Notes under the pieces: model-generated
The model's database searches: none
What the model saw: only the letters and a program-made list of their open reading frames with translations
What the model was told of the DNA's origin: nothing
NCBI RefSeq assembly: GCF_024054035.1
Contig: NZ_JAMXQU010000003.1
Coordinates: forward strand, 124,001 to 188,000
From: Asaia lannensis NBRC 102526
GTDB taxonomy: Bacteria; Pseudomonadota; Alphaproteobacteria; Acetobacterales; Acetobacteraceae
Direction: 5' to 3'
DNA: 64,000 nt
Translations under genes and position numbers: made by a program
Part shown: positions 41,384 to 51,312 of the stretch, piece by piece
Position numbering within the stretch: position 1 is the first letter of the stretch
Layout of the letters: every line of letters begins with the position of its first letter

Positions 41384-42712
41384 ATGGAGCCCGTCATGCA
41401 GGAAGTCCTGCTCTCGATACGCAACTGTCTTCAGGTCTATCAGAAGGAAAGCAGTACCGATCTGCCGGTACTCGAAGATGTCAGTCTCGATCTGCATGCC
41501 GGCGAGATCGTGGGCCTTGTCGGACGTTCCGGCTCCGGCAAATCCACGTTGCTGCGTATCGCATCCGGGCTCATTCCCCCAAGCGCAGGCGAAATCATCT
41601 GGAAGCAGGCGCCCCTCGGCGGACCGACACCCGACATCGCGATGGTCTTTCAGTCTTTCGCCCTGTTTCCATGGCTCACGGTCGAACAGAATATTGCGCT
41701 CGGACTGGAAGCCAAACGTCTGCCGCGCCTCGATATCGAACAGCGCTGTGATGACATGATCGATCTCATCGGATTGAGCGGCTACGAAAACGCCTTTCCC
41801 AAGGAGCTTTCAGGCGCCATGCAGCAGCGTGTCGGTCTGGCACGCGCACTGGTCATGCAGCCAGACCTGCTTCTGATGGATGAGCCTTTTGCCGCGCTGG
41901 ATATGCTCACGGCCGAAAACCTGCGCACGGATCTGATCGAGCTCTGGTCGGAAAAACGACTGCCGACACGGGCCATGATGCTTGCCACGCATAACGTGGA
42001 AGAGGCCGTGCTGATGTGCGACCGCATTCTGCTTTTCTCGTCCAATCCGGGTCGCGTCTCGCACGAACTCGACGTTCCGTTTCCGCACCCGCGCAATCGC
42101 GACGATGCAGAATTCCGCCGCTTCGTGGATCACATCTATACCCTCATGACCAGACGCGCTCCGATCGTCTCGGAAGCCAGTCTGGATAGCGGTAGCGCCC
42201 CCCCACCCAATCCGATGGCCCTGGTATTGCCTTCGATCCCTATCAACGTTCTGGTGGGACTGCTCGAAACCCTCGCGGCATCGCCGCTGAACGGGCGCGC
42301 CGACCTCCCCCATCTTGCAGAGCGTCTCCAGATGGCGCTGGACGATCTTTTCCCGCTTGGTGAATCGCTTCAGCTTCTTGAGCTGGCCGAGCTTGAAGAT
42401 GGCGATATTCTCATGACCGAGGCCGGTCAGCGCTTCGTGCAGGGCGATCAAGATGAGCGTCGCGAGATCATGCGTGCAGCGCTGCTGCATCATATCCCGC
42501 TGATCCGCTCCATACGCGCCGTGCTGGATGAGCGCTCGGGCCATCGCACCGGCGCCGATCGATTCCGTGAGGAGCTCGAAGCTACTATGTCACCCGGCTA
42601 TGCCGAACAGACGCTGATGACCGCTACCAACTGGGCACGTTACACTGAATTATTCGATTTCGATGAGGAAGCCGACCAGTTCATGCTGGACCATGAGGGA
42701 ACCGGTTACTGA
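41384..42712 (+). CDS. ABC transporter ATP-binding protein with C-terminal AAA-associated domain
   Basis: The N-terminal ~270 residues are an ABC ATPase close to the nitrate/sulfonate/taurine group: Walker A GRSGSGKST, Q-loop MVFQSFALFPWLTV, signature LSGAMQQRVGLARAL and Walker B LLLMDEPFAALD. The last ~165 residues match the AAA-associated C-terminal domain (AAA_assoc_C) found on a subset of such ATPases. ATG 41384 is used; ATG 41396, with GGAG before it, is equally possible. It is the partner of the fused permease. Confidence 0.9.
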   Translation: MEPVMQEVLLSIRNCLQVYQKESSTDLPVLEDVSLDLHAGEIVGLVGRSGSGKSTLLRIASGLIPPSAGEIIWKQAPLGGPTPDIAMVFQSFALFPWLTVEQNIALGLEAKRLPRLDIEQRCDDMIDLIGLSGYENAFPKELSGAMQQRVGLARALVMQPDLLLMDEPFAALDMLTAENLRTDLIELWSEKRLPTRAMMLATHNVEEAVLMCDRILLFSSNPGRVSHELDVPFPHPRNRDDAEFRRFVDHIYTLMTRRAPIVSEASLDSGSAPPPNPMALVLPSIPINVLVGLLETLAASPLNGRADLPHLAERLQMALDDLFPLGESLQLLELAELEDGDILMTEAGQRFVQGDQDERREIMRAALLHHIPLIRSIRAVLDERSGHRTGADRFREELEATMSPGYAEQTLMTATNWARYTELFDFDEEADQFMLDHEGTGY

Positions 42713-42819
42713 GGCAGACCGGCGTAAAGCCGCTTATCGTGACGAAATTGTTTCGGCAACAAGCCGTTTCTCATCCAGCGCCCCTGAAACCTGAGAAGCA
42801 GAAAAGACATCACAGAAAA

Positions 42820-42837
42820 GGGGCGCAAAAGCGCCCC
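42820..42837 (-). terminator. Rho-independent terminator of msrA
   Basis: A perfect 7-bp stem (GGGGCGC / GCGCCCC, loop of four) is followed on the minus strand by TTTTC. It lies about 57 bp past the msrA stop and between two convergent genes, so it may also serve the ABC operon. Confidence 0.8.
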
Positions 42838-42893
42838 CTCCCGGTGATTTCAACAAGCAAGCGGTCTTGGCTCGCTTGAGCTGAACGCTGTTA

Positions 42894-43439
42894 TCAGGCC
42901 TTCAGTCGGTCACGATACATCTTGCGCGCCTTGGCGACTTTCGGCGCCACAACCGCGCTGCAATAAGCCGTTTCCGGATTACGCGCGAAATAATCGTGAT
43001 GCTTTTCCTCGGCCTCCCAGAACACGGCCGGTCCGGCAATTTCCGTTACGATGGGGGCAGGCCAGATCCCTGAGGCCGCGATCTCCTGCGTCACTTCACG
43101 TGCAATCGCATCCTGCGCCGGATCGGCAGCGAAAATGACGGAACGGTACTGCGTACCGACATCGTTGCCCTGACGATTGAGCTGCGTCGGATCATGCGTA
43201 GTGTAGAAAACACGCAGGATGTCGCCATAGCTGATCTCGGCCGGGTCGAACACGACTTCGACCACTTCGGCATGGCCCGTTGCCCCTGAGCATACCTGCT
43301 CATAGCTCGGGTTCTCACGCCGACCGCCCGCATAGCCCGGCTGGGCGGATTTGACACCGCGAAGCCCGGTAAAGATGGCCTCGGTGCACCAGAAACATCC
43401 GCCCCCGATCAGGGCCTTTTCAAGAACTGCCTCGCTCAT
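42894..43439 (-). CDS. msrA: Peptide-methionine (S)-S-oxide reductase
   Basis: Repairs oxidised methionine residues. The active-site GGGCFWCTEAIF is near residue 13, followed by VKSAQPGYAGG and HAEVVEVVFDP, all typical of MsrA; 181 residues is normal. It lies 7 bp downstream of the ester hydrolase gene on the same strand, so the two may be cotranscribed, though no shared function is evident. Confidence 0.96.
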   Translation of the reverse strand: MSEAVLEKALIGGGCFWCTEAIFTGLRGVKSAQPGYAGGRRENPSYEQVCSGATGHAEVVEVVFDPAEISYGDILRVFYTTHDPTQLNRQGNDVGTQYRSVIFAADPAQDAIAREVTQEIAASGIWPAPIVTEIAGPAVFWEAEEKHHDYFARNPETAYCSAVVAPKVAKARKMYRDRLKA

Positions 43440-43446
43440 ACGTGCC

Positions 43447-45399
43447 TCACTGGTTTACGACGGGGAGATAGATGCTGCTGGCCTGCGCACCGCCGAGAGA
43501 GATCGACTGGGTCGCGCTTTTGTAATCGGCGGCCTTGGCATCGAAGATATTGGACACATAGGTTTGCGGATTACGGTCGTAAAGGGGGAACCACGACGAC
43601 TGGATCTGCACCATGATGCGATGGCCGGGCAGGAAGACATGGTTCATCGCAGGCAGGGTGAATTTGTATTCCTCGACCTTGTTCGCCGGAATGGCTTCGG
43701 GGTGCGCGAAATCGTGGCGATAGCGTCCGCGGAAGATATCCATCGACAAGGGCAGTTCGTAACCGCCCATTTCGGGACGATCTGCCGTCATACCGGGATA
43801 CACGTCGATAACCTTCACCACCCAGTCGGCATCCGTCCCTGTCGTTGCAGCGAACAGGTCGGCTGTCGGTACGCCCGACACGCGCACAGGGTGATCGAGC
43901 ACCGGTGTCTGATAGGTCAGGACATCGGGACGTGATTCAGCAAAACGCTGATCGCTCACCAGCCACGGCTTCCAGCGCTTGCCATCGGCAAAGCTGTAAG
44001 GACGTGTCACGAACGGCACCGGATGCGCCGGATCGGACACGTAGCTGTCGGTGCCCGGCTTGGCACGCTCGAAACTCAGCCCGTTGCCTTCGCGCAGGTA
44101 AAGCCGCTCGCCCGTGCCCAGGCAGGTGTCGCCGCAATTACCCAGCCAGCCGCGCAGATGGTCCCAGCGGTTATCGCCGGTATTATAGATGATGGCGTCA
44201 TCGAAATTGACCTTGGCACTCCCCGGTTTCAGATACTGATCGAAGAACGGGCGCATGACATGGCTGCGATACCAGAGCGCGGTGTCACCATTGAAATTGA
44301 TCGGCCCGAGCGAGGAGCCGTCATAATTCACACCGCTATGACGCCAGGGCCCCATGACCAGAATATTGGGTACCTTGGGGTGATCCTTGCGCAGTGCCAT
44401 CCAGCTGTGAATGGCGCCCCACATATCCTCCTGGTCCCAAAGCCCCTGCTCCCAGATGGTTGGGACGGTGAGCGGACGTTTTGCCAGAAGCCTGTCCAGC
44501 GCCTGATCCTGCCAGAAGGCATCATAGGCCGGATGCGCCTTGGTGCGTTGCCACCACGGAAACTGGTCGAGACCCGCCTTGGTCGCGAAGTCACCGGCAG
44601 AGCCGGCTTCGAGGAAATTGGTGTAGTCATCCAGACCATGGCGGGGGATGGCATCTCCCTCGCCTTTCCTGGTCATCTGCATGGTGAAATAATCGAAGCT
44701 GCCCTGTCGGAATGCGCCGTAATGGAACCAGTCATCGCCCATCCAGCCATCGACCATGGGGCTTTCGGGGGCAGCGACCTTGAGCGCAGGATGCGGGTTG
44801 AGCAGCGCCATGACCACAGTCCAGCCCTCATAGGACGACCCTGTCATGCCTACGCGGCCGTTGCTCTGCTTCACGTTCTTGACGAGCCAGTCGATCGTGT
44901 CCCAGGCATCGGTCGTATCGTCGGTCTTGCTGGGGTTGAGCGGCCCGATGGGAGGGCGCGTCATCACGTAATCGCCTTCCGAACCGAACTTGCCGCGCAC
45001 ATCCTGAAACACACGTATATAGCCAGCTTCGACGAACACGCCGTCGCCCTGCGGCAGAACGTTGCGCATGGTGAAGGCGCCCGGCGTGCGGTCTGCCCGC
45101 TCTGAGGCATGATAGGGCGTGCGCGTCAGGAGTATCGGCGCTTCGTGATCCTTTGCCGTCTTCGGGATCACGATCACGGTATGAAGTTTCACGCCATCGC
45201 GCATCGGGATCATGACATCCTGCTTGATGTAGTCCCGCCCGGCTTCAGGCAGCTGCACATGGGCAGGAATATCGGAGCCGCGCTGCACCATGTCGGGTGT
45301 AACGGGCAGGCCATTGCCAGCCTGGGCCAGAGCCTGCGACGCCCCCAGCAGACAGGAGGTGACAAGCAACAGAGATCGGGTCAGATGTCCTACGCGCAC
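43447..45399 (-). CDS. Alpha-amino acid ester hydrolase (CocE/NonD family), exported
   Basis: A 650-residue secreted serine hydrolase that cleaves or transfers the acyl group of alpha-amino acid esters and amides, including beta-lactam side chains. A signal peptide (about 1-26, ending ALAQAG) precedes the alpha/beta-hydrolase domain with the nucleophile Ser189 in GSSYEG. LWDQEDMWG carries acidic residues of the carboxylate cluster that binds the substrate's amino group, and GPWRHSGVNY the catalytic His. The C-terminal jelly-roll domain ends LPVVNQ. The protein agrees closely along its length with what I remember of the Acetobacter turbidans enzyme. The physiological substrate is not known. 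Confidence 0.93.
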   Translation of the reverse strand: MRVGHLTRSLLLVTSCLLGASQALAQAGNGLPVTPDMVQRGSDIPAHVQLPEAGRDYIKQDVMIPMRDGVKLHTVIVIPKTAKDHEAPILLTRTPYHASERADRTPGAFTMRNVLPQGDGVFVEAGYIRVFQDVRGKFGSEGDYVMTRPPIGPLNPSKTDDTTDAWDTIDWLVKNVKQSNGRVGMTGSSYEGWTVVMALLNPHPALKVAAPESPMVDGWMGDDWFHYGAFRQGSFDYFTMQMTRKGEGDAIPRHGLDDYTNFLEAGSAGDFATKAGLDQFPWWQRTKAHPAYDAFWQDQALDRLLAKRPLTVPTIWEQGLWDQEDMWGAIHSWMALRKDHPKVPNILVMGPWRHSGVNYDGSSLGPINFNGDTALWYRSHVMRPFFDQYLKPGSAKVNFDDAIIYNTGDNRWDHLRGWLGNCGDTCLGTGERLYLREGNGLSFERAKPGTDSYVSDPAHPVPFVTRPYSFADGKRWKPWLVSDQRFAESRPDVLTYQTPVLDHPVRVSGVPTADLFAATTGTDADWVVKVIDVYPGMTADRPEMGGYELPLSMDIFRGRYRHDFAHPEAIPANKVEEYKFTLPAMNHVFLPGHRIMVQIQSSWFPLYDRNPQTYVSNIFDAKAADYKSATQSISLGGAQASSIYLPVVNQ

Positions 45400-45576
45400 G
45401 CGGTCATATTCCTTGAACGTCCTAACAATGCATGGATGATTGAACAGTCTTCCCCTTGCGGCAAGCGATCCACCACGTTATTTCGCACAGGGTAATAAAA
45501 ATACGCCTATGGGCGGGTTGCTATTGCATTTCATGCGCAACATGCCCTTTTCCTCCAGCAATCCCGGATCAGTCTC

Positions 45577-47427
45577 ATGCCTGCCTATCGCTCCCGCACT
45601 ACCACCCACGGTCGCAACATGGCCGGTGCCCGCGCCCTGTGGCGCGCCACGGGCATGACGGACAAGGATTTCGGCAAACCCATTATTGCGGTCGCCAATT
45701 CCTTCACCCAGTTCGTGCCGGGTCATGTCCATCTCAAGGATATGGGCGCTCTGGTGGGCGACGCGATTGCCGAAGCCGGGGGCATTGCGCGCGAGTTCAA
45801 TACAATCGCTGTCGATGACGGGATCGCCATGGGTCATGGCGGTATGCTGTACAGCCTGCCGTCACGCGAACTGATTGCTGACTCCATCGAATATATGGTC
45901 AATGCCCATTGCGCCGATGCGCTGGTCTGCATCAGCAACTGCGACAAGATCACGCCTGGCATGCTCATGGCCTCCCTGCGCCTGAATATTCCTGTCGTGT
46001 TCGTCTCTGGCGGCCCGATGGAGGCAGGCAAGCTCGACGGTCCCGGGATCAATCGCAAGCTGGATCTGGTCGACTCAATGGTGGCTGCGGCCAACCCGAA
46101 GGTGACGGATGCGGAATCGGAGGCCATCGAACGTTCGGCCTGCCCGACCTGCGGATCGTGCTCCGGCATGTTCACTGCCAACTCCATGAACTGCCTGACC
46201 GAAGCGCTGGGCCTGTCCCTGCCGGGGAATGGCAGCCTTCTGGCCACCCATGCAGACCGACGCGAGCTGTTCCTCGAAGCCGGACGTCTGGTGGTTTCGC
46301 TCGCCCGACGGTGGTACGAGCAGGACGATGCAACCGCATTGCCGCGCAGCATCGCCACCAAGGCGGCTTTCGAAAATGCCATGACGCTCGATATCGCCAT
46401 GGGCGGCTCGACGAATACCGTGCTTCATCTTCTGGCTGCGGCGCGCGAGGCCGGTGTCGATTTCCATATGGCCGATATCGACCGCCTTTCGCGCAAGGTC
46501 CCCAATCTGTGCAAGGTCGCGCCTGCCAAGGCCGATGTGCATATGGAAGACGTGCATCGTGCAGGCGGTATCCCGGCCATTCTGGCCGAGCTCGATCGCT
46601 GCGGCCTGATCGATACCGCCGCCCATACCGTTCATGCACCGACCATGAAGGACGCCCTGGCTAAATGGGACGTGCTCGAAGGCGATGAACAGGCACGCGA
46701 CCGGTTCCTCGCGGCCCCCGGTGGGGTACGCACGACCGAGGCGTTCTCGCAATCCAGCCGCTATTACGAACTCGATACCGACCGCGAAAACGGCGTGCTG
46801 CGCGACCGCGCCCATGCCTTTTCGCAGGACGGCGGTCTGGCTGTGCTTTACGGCAATCTGGCCGAAGCCGGTGCCATCGTAAAAACCGCAGGTGTGGTCG
46901 ATAATCTGCTGACCTTTACTGGGCGCGCACGCGTGTTCGAAAGCCAGGAAGACGCTGTAGCCGGTATTCTGGGCAACAAGATCGTCGATGGCGATGTGGT
47001 GGTGATCCGCTACGAGGGCCCCAAGGGCGGTCCAGGCATGCAGGAGATGCTCTACCCGACGAGCTATCTGAAATCGAAGGGCCTTGCCGAAACCTGCGCC
47101 CTGATCACGGATGGTCGCTTCTCAGGTGGAAGTTCGGGTCTCTCCATCGGTCATATCTCGCCCGAGGCGGCTGAAGGCGGTCTGATCGGCCTGCTGGAAG
47201 ACGGCGACCGGATCGAGATCGATATTCCAAACCGCATTCTGCGCGCGCTGGTCGACGATGCCGTATTGGCCGAGCGCCGTGAAGTCATGGAGGCCAGAGG
47301 TGCTGAGGCCTGGATGCCGGATCGTGTTCGCGAGGTCTCGCCTGCACTACGCGCCTATGGCCTTCTGACCACAAGCGCAGCCAATGGGGCCGTACGCGAC
47401 CTGAGCCAGATCACCCGTCGCAACTAA
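45577..47427 (+). CDS. ilvD: Dihydroxy-acid dehydratase
   Basis: Dehydrates dihydroxy acids in valine, isoleucine and leucine synthesis. It carries the Fe-S cluster and metal-site motifs [10 protein letters not shown] and [16 protein letters not shown], and [14 protein letters not shown] near the C-terminus; 616 residues is normal. It diverges from the ester hydrolase with 177 bp between starts. No leader peptide rich in branched-chain residues is evident in that gap. A weak hairpin (CGGTCT/AGACCG) lies about 65 bp past the stop. Confidence 0.97.
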   Translation: MPAYRSRTTTHGRNMAGARALWRATGMTDKDFGKPIIAVANSFTQFVPGHVHLKDMGALVGDAIAEAGGIAREFNTIAVDDGIAMGHGGMLYSLPSRELIADSIEYMVNAHCADALVCISNCDKITPGMLMASLRLNIPVVFVSGGPMEAGKLDGPGINRKLDLVDSMVAAANPKVTDAESEAIERSACPTCGSCSGMFTANSMNCLTEALGLSLPGNGSLLATHADRRELFLEAGRLVVSLARRWYEQDDATALPRSIATKAAFENAMTLDIAMGGSTNTVLHLLAAAREAGVDFHMADIDRLSRKVPNLCKVAPAKADVHMEDVHRAGGIPAILAELDRCGLIDTAAHTVHAPTMKDALAKWDVLEGDEQARDRFLAAPGGVRTTEAFSQSSRYYELDTDRENGVLRDRAHAFSQDGGLAVLYGNLAEAGAIVKTAGVVDNLLTFTGRARVFESQEDAVAGILGNKIVDGDVVVIRYEGPKGGPGMQEMLYPTSYLKSKGLAETCALITDGRFSGGSSGLSIGHISPEAAEGGLIGLLEDGDRIEIDIPNRILRALVDDAVLAERREVMEARGAEAWMPDRVREVSPALRAYGLLTTSAANGAVRDLSQITRRN

Positions 47428-47647
47428 GTGGACAGGGTCGGGGGACCATCGCCCCCGGCCCGATCTCCCTCACGATATCATGACCAAAACGTAACGGTCT
47501 CCTGAGACCGCTACGACCTTTCCCCTCTTTTCAATTCTGCGGTTGTCATCGACAATTCACGCTCAGATACATTTCGCCATGAGATGAGAGACTTCGCCAT
47601 GATGCGGTTGCAGCATGGCAAGGGCGAGACGATCCAGAGGGATGACA

Positions 47648-48481
47648 ATGCGTTCGATACGACCGGTCCGGTCCAACTGCCCCACCGGCCGTCGCGCCAT
47701 TCTCTCAGGCGGTATTGCCAGCCTTGCCGCGCTGCTCACGCTCGGGGCCGCGCCCGATCCGCATGAGGGGGAAGACGCCCATTGCGCCCCGGAACCCGAG
47801 CCCGGTCATGGCGACCGACAGGGCAAGTTCGATGAAAACGGCAGAATGCGTATCTGGCCGGGCAATACGACGATATGCCCGTTTCCTGTCACGCATCCCC
47901 TGGCGCAGGCCATGCTCGAGATGAACCGTCTTGTGACGACGCAGTACGCCGCTTATATCGCGCCGACGCCTCCCTCTAGCTACCATATGACCATTCTGGG
48001 CGGCGTCGATCCCGAGCAGATACAGAGAGGGACTCTTCCGGTCGGTATCGCGCCTTCCATGCCCCTCGATACGATCAACAGGATTCTGTGCGAGCGCCTT
48101 GCCAGGGAGCGGTTCGACATCCCGGAGAAGATCGAGATGGAGATCGATCCCGACAGGCACCATGCGCCTCTGGTCGGCGCGCCCTTGCGTCCTGCCAATG
48201 CGGCGATCGCAACGGCCCTCTACGATCTGCGCCGTCAGATTGCGGAATGCATGCAGTTCCATCCGGACGACCTGATGCGCTACATGTTTCACGCAACCTA
48301 TGGCTATAAATACCGCCATCTCCCCTATCATCTGAAACCCGGATTACGCAGCGCGGTGCATGAATGGCGACGCGAGGCGAGCGAGAGGCTCGGGGTGTTT
48401 ACAGTCCCCGCGCCTGTATTCTGCAGCTTCGAGACCATGGGCGCATTCACCCCACTTCTCGCGCTGCAAGGGCGGGCCTGA
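47648..48481 (+). CDS. Exported 2H-phosphoesterase-like protein (DUF1868-like)
   Basis: A 277-residue protein whose body begins GKFDENGRMRIWPGNTTICPF and holds two H-x-T motifs, SYHMTILGG near residue 116 and FHATYGY near 216, the hallmark of 2H phosphoesterases. The spacing and start resemble DUF1868. A twin-arginine signal is suggested by GRRAILSGG followed by a hydrophobic stretch ending LGAAP. ATG 47648 is preferred because GAGGG stands 7-11 bp before it; ATG 47615 and 47642 are in frame. 2H enzymes act on cyclic phosphates or RNA ends; the role of an exported one is unknown. Confidence 0.7.
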   Translation: MRSIRPVRSNCPTGRRAILSGGIASLAALLTLGAAPDPHEGEDAHCAPEPEPGHGDRQGKFDENGRMRIWPGNTTICPFPVTHPLAQAMLEMNRLVTTQYAAYIAPTPPSSYHMTILGGVDPEQIQRGTLPVGIAPSMPLDTINRILCERLARERFDIPEKIEMEIDPDRHHAPLVGAPLRPANAAIATALYDLRRQIAECMQFHPDDLMRYMFHATYGYKYRHLPYHLKPGLRSAVHEWRREASERLGVFTVPAPVFCSFETMGAFTPLLALQGRA

Positions 48482-48492
48482 GCATACCTCCT

Positions 48493-49413
48493 TCACGGCA
48501 GGCAAATGGGCTCATGCGGGGCATTTGAGTCGAGACAGAGTTTTTTCAGAATGCTCTCGAAAGCCTCCACAGCCTGGGTCGCGCGGGTTCCAGCCAGTGC
48601 CATAGCAATCGTGGCGCGGGGCATGGGTCCTATGATAGGGTGAAAACTGACGCCCGGCGCATGGATCTGGCTGAGATAGGCGGGCACGATCGTCACGCCC
48701 ATACCCGCGGCGACCATAGGAATGGTCGCCGCCACCTGAGGTGCATGCTGACCCAGATGGGGGGAGAACCCGGCCTCCAGGCAGGCCGAGATAATCGTAT
48801 CGTAAAATCCCGGGCCGAGATGACGTTCGAACAGGATGAGCGGATCTTCAGCAATATCGCGCAGCTGAAGCCCCGATGCGCCTGCCAGTCGGTGTGAGAA
48901 AGGCAGGGCAATCATCGTAGGCTCGTCCATGAGCGGTCGAAGCACGATCTGCGGATCCGGCGCGGGTGGGCGAACGATGGCCACATCCACCTGACCGTTA
49001 CGCAGTGCCGCGCAGAGCGCAGGCGTATTACTCTCCTCCAGCGTGACCATGACATCGGGCCGTGCCTGACGGAATGTCTGGATGGCAGCCGGTATGAGCG
49101 GCAGCAGTGTCACCCCTCCGGCCATGCCGATCCGCAGGCTTCCTTCGTACCCGTCAGCCAGACCACGGGCGAAAGAGCGGAATTCCTCGGACAAGGCGAG
49201 TATGGCACGTGCGCGATCCGCGAGAAGTCGGCCCGCAGCCGTCAGGCTGGCCCCCTGACGCGAACGGTCGAACAGACGCACCCCCAATTCATCTTCGAGA
49301 CGGTGTATCTGCTGACTCAGAGGAGGCTGGGCCATATGCAGTTGTTCGGACGCGCGTGTGAACGACCCGCATTCGGCAATCGTGACCAGATAACGCAGAT
49401 GCCGCAGATCCAT
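48493..49413 (-). CDS. LysR-family transcriptional regulator, divergent from pdc
   Basis: An N-terminal winged helix (MDLRHLRYLVTIAE, then QLHMAQPPLSQQIHRLEDELGVRLFDR) is followed by a periplasmic-binding-like effector domain; about 306 residues. ATG 49413 fits the family; 49419 is two codons upstream, and the in-frame start at 49446 would fall inside a 17-bp inverted repeat and is unlikely. It diverges from pdc with about 100 bp between them. LysR proteins commonly control the divergent gene, so control of pdc-lldD by lactate, pyruvate or a related acid is a reasonable guess. Confidence 0.9.
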   Translation of the reverse strand: MDLRHLRYLVTIAECGSFTRASEQLHMAQPPLSQQIHRLEDELGVRLFDRSRQGASLTAAGRLLADRARAILALSEEFRSFARGLADGYEGSLRIGMAGGVTLLPLIPAAIQTFRQARPDVMVTLEESNTPALCAALRNGQVDVAIVRPPAPDPQIVLRPLMDEPTMIALPFSHRLAGASGLQLRDIAEDPLILFERHLGPGFYDTIISACLEAGFSPHLGQHAPQVAATIPMVAAGMGVTIVPAYLSQIHAPGVSFHPIIGPMPRATIAMALAGTRATQAVEAFESILKKLCLDSNAPHEPICLP

Positions 49414-49435
49414 CGTCATATCTTTCAGGTATGGA

Positions 49436-49452
49436 ATATGTTCCAAACATAT
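49436..49452. promoter_or_regulatory. Inverted repeat between lysR and pdc, candidate operator
   Basis: ATATGTT-CCA-AACATAT is a perfect inverted repeat with 7-bp arms in the short AT-rich gap between the divergent lysR-type gene and pdc. It overlaps a second near-palindrome (GGAATATGTTCC). It is the right place for a LysR operator, although it does not have a centred T-N11-A. Confidence 0.6.
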
Positions 49453-49517
49453 ATTGGAAGTCTGTTCCGGTCATCCCTACCATCGCTCCGACAACTTGAT
49501 TTTCTCGAACGGGATCG

Positions 49518-51197
49518 ATGACAATGACCTATACGGTGGGACAGTATCTTGCAGAACGGCTCGTGCAGATCGGTCTCGACAGGCATTTTGCCGTCGCAGG
49601 TGATTATAATCTGGTCCTGCTGGACCAGCTTCTCACAGAAAAAAAGATGGAGCAGGTCTATTGCTGCAATGAACTCAATTGCGGCTTCTCAGCTGAGGGC
49701 TATGCCCGCGCCAGAGGCGCAGCCGCAGCAGTCGTGACATTCGGCGTAGGCGCCATATCCGCCATGAACGCGCTGGGCGGCGCCTTTGCGGAAAACCTGC
49801 CCGTAATCCTCATTTCCGGTGGTCCCAACTCGAACGATCGTGGTTCGGGGCGCATTCTTCATCATACGCTGGGCACCACGAATCTCGATTTCCAGCTCAA
49901 TATGGCGCGTGAGGTGACCTGTGCGGCCGAGAGCATCAACGACGCTGCCTCCGCACCTGCCAAGATCGATCACGTCATACGCACGGCGCTGCGCGAGCAG
50001 AAACCCGCTTATCTCGATATCGCCTGCAATGTGGCCAATGCGGAGTGCACCCGACCGGGCCCGATTACCGCCCTGCTCGCCCCTGAAAGCGATGCGACGA
50101 GCCTCAATGCTGCACTCGATAGAACCATTGCATGGCTGGCGGACAAAAAGGATGTGGTCGTCCTTGTCGGCAGTCGTATACGCGCAGCCCATGCGCAAAA
50201 GGCGGCCGAGCACCTTGCCGGTCATACCAGCTGGCCTGTTGCCATCATGGCAGCCGCCAAGAGCTTCTTTCCCGAAACCCATCCGTCTTTCAGAGGTCTC
50301 TACTGGGGCGAGGTCAGCGATCCGGGCGTGCAGGATCTGGTCGAAAAAGCCGATGCCGTGCTGTGCCTTGGCGCTATCTTCAACGATTACAGCACCGTAG
50401 GGTGGACCGCCTGGCCCAAAGCTCCGCGGGCGCTGATTGCCGATAAGGACAGCGTGACTGTCGATGGCGTGACATTCGCCGATGTCACGCTTCCGTCCTT
50501 CCTCGAAGGGCTGACCAGTCGCCTGCCTCATGCCTCGGTCAAGCCGCCCCAACAGATCGAACGCCGCTTCGCACCTGCTCCAACCCAGCCCGATGCCGCT
50601 CTGACCAATGACGAGATGATGCGTCAGATCCAGAAGCTGGTCACCTCGAACACGACACTTTCAGCCGAGACCGGCGATTCATGGTTCAACGCGATGCGTC
50701 TTGGCCTCCCTGAAGGCGCGCGCGTCGAGGTCGAGATGCAATGGGGACATATCGGCTGGTCTGTCCCGAGCGCTTTCGGCAACGCCATCGGCTCGCCTGA
50801 GCGACGCCATATCGTCATGGTTGGCGATGGGTCTTTTCAGCTGACGGCACAGGAAGTGGCGCAGATGGTCCGTCACAACCTGCCTGTTATTATCTTCCTG
50901 ATCAATAATCGTGGTTATGTGATTGAAATCGCCATCCATGATGGCCCGTATAACTATATACAGAACTGGGATTACGCCGGCCTTATGGAGGTATTCAATG
51001 GCGGAACCGGTCACGCTCTCGGTCTTCATGCCAAAACCGGGGGCGAGCTGGAAGCAGCAATCCTGAAAGCCGTTGCCAACACCGGAGGTCCGACGCTGAT
51101 CGAATGTACTCTGGACCGTGATGACTGCACCGCAGCCCTGCGCAAATGGGGCAAGGTCGTTGCGGCTACCAATGCACGGGCACCCCGTACGGCCTGA
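49518..51197 (+). CDS. pdc: Pyruvate decarboxylase
   Basis: ThDP enzyme converting pyruvate to acetaldehyde and CO2. The sequence follows the Acetobacter type closely: [17 protein letters not shown] at the start, the catalytic Glu in [17 protein letters not shown], the active-site His pair in GRILHHTLG, and the ThDP motif [12 protein letters not shown]...NNRGYVIE near residue 435. Length is 559 residues. Two starts are close, ATG 49518 and ATG 49524; the second gives the usual MTYTVG beginning. It is followed by lldD at 115 bp. Bacterial PDC is rare outside acetic acid bacteria, Zymomonas and a few others. Confidence 0.96.
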   Translation: MTMTYTVGQYLAERLVQIGLDRHFAVAGDYNLVLLDQLLTEKKMEQVYCCNELNCGFSAEGYARARGAAAAVVTFGVGAISAMNALGGAFAENLPVILISGGPNSNDRGSGRILHHTLGTTNLDFQLNMAREVTCAAESINDAASAPAKIDHVIRTALREQKPAYLDIACNVANAECTRPGPITALLAPESDATSLNAALDRTIAWLADKKDVVVLVGSRIRAAHAQKAAEHLAGHTSWPVAIMAAAKSFFPETHPSFRGLYWGEVSDPGVQDLVEKADAVLCLGAIFNDYSTVGWTAWPKAPRALIADKDSVTVDGVTFADVTLPSFLEGLTSRLPHASVKPPQQIERRFAPAPTQPDAALTNDEMMRQIQKLVTSNTTLSAETGDSWFNAMRLGLPEGARVEVEMQWGHIGWSVPSAFGNAIGSPERRHIVMVGDGSFQLTAQEVAQMVRHNLPVIIFLINNRGYVIEIAIHDGPYNYIQNWDYAGLMEVFNGGTGHALGLHAKTGGELEAAILKAVANTGGPTLIECTLDRDDCTAALRKWGKVVAATNARAPRTA

Positions 51198-51312
51198 TCT
51201 CCGTACAGACTGGTATCCATGTCGATATCAGAGGCAACATCTGCACAAACACAATACGGGAGCCGGTTATGACCGCTCCCGTTCATCCGATGCTGAGGAA
51301 CGGGACCGCTAT

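Noticed and set aside
47489-47504. Terminator after ilvD
   Set aside because: CGGTCT/AGACCG gives only a 6-bp stem and the T-rich stretch begins several bases later; too weak to list.
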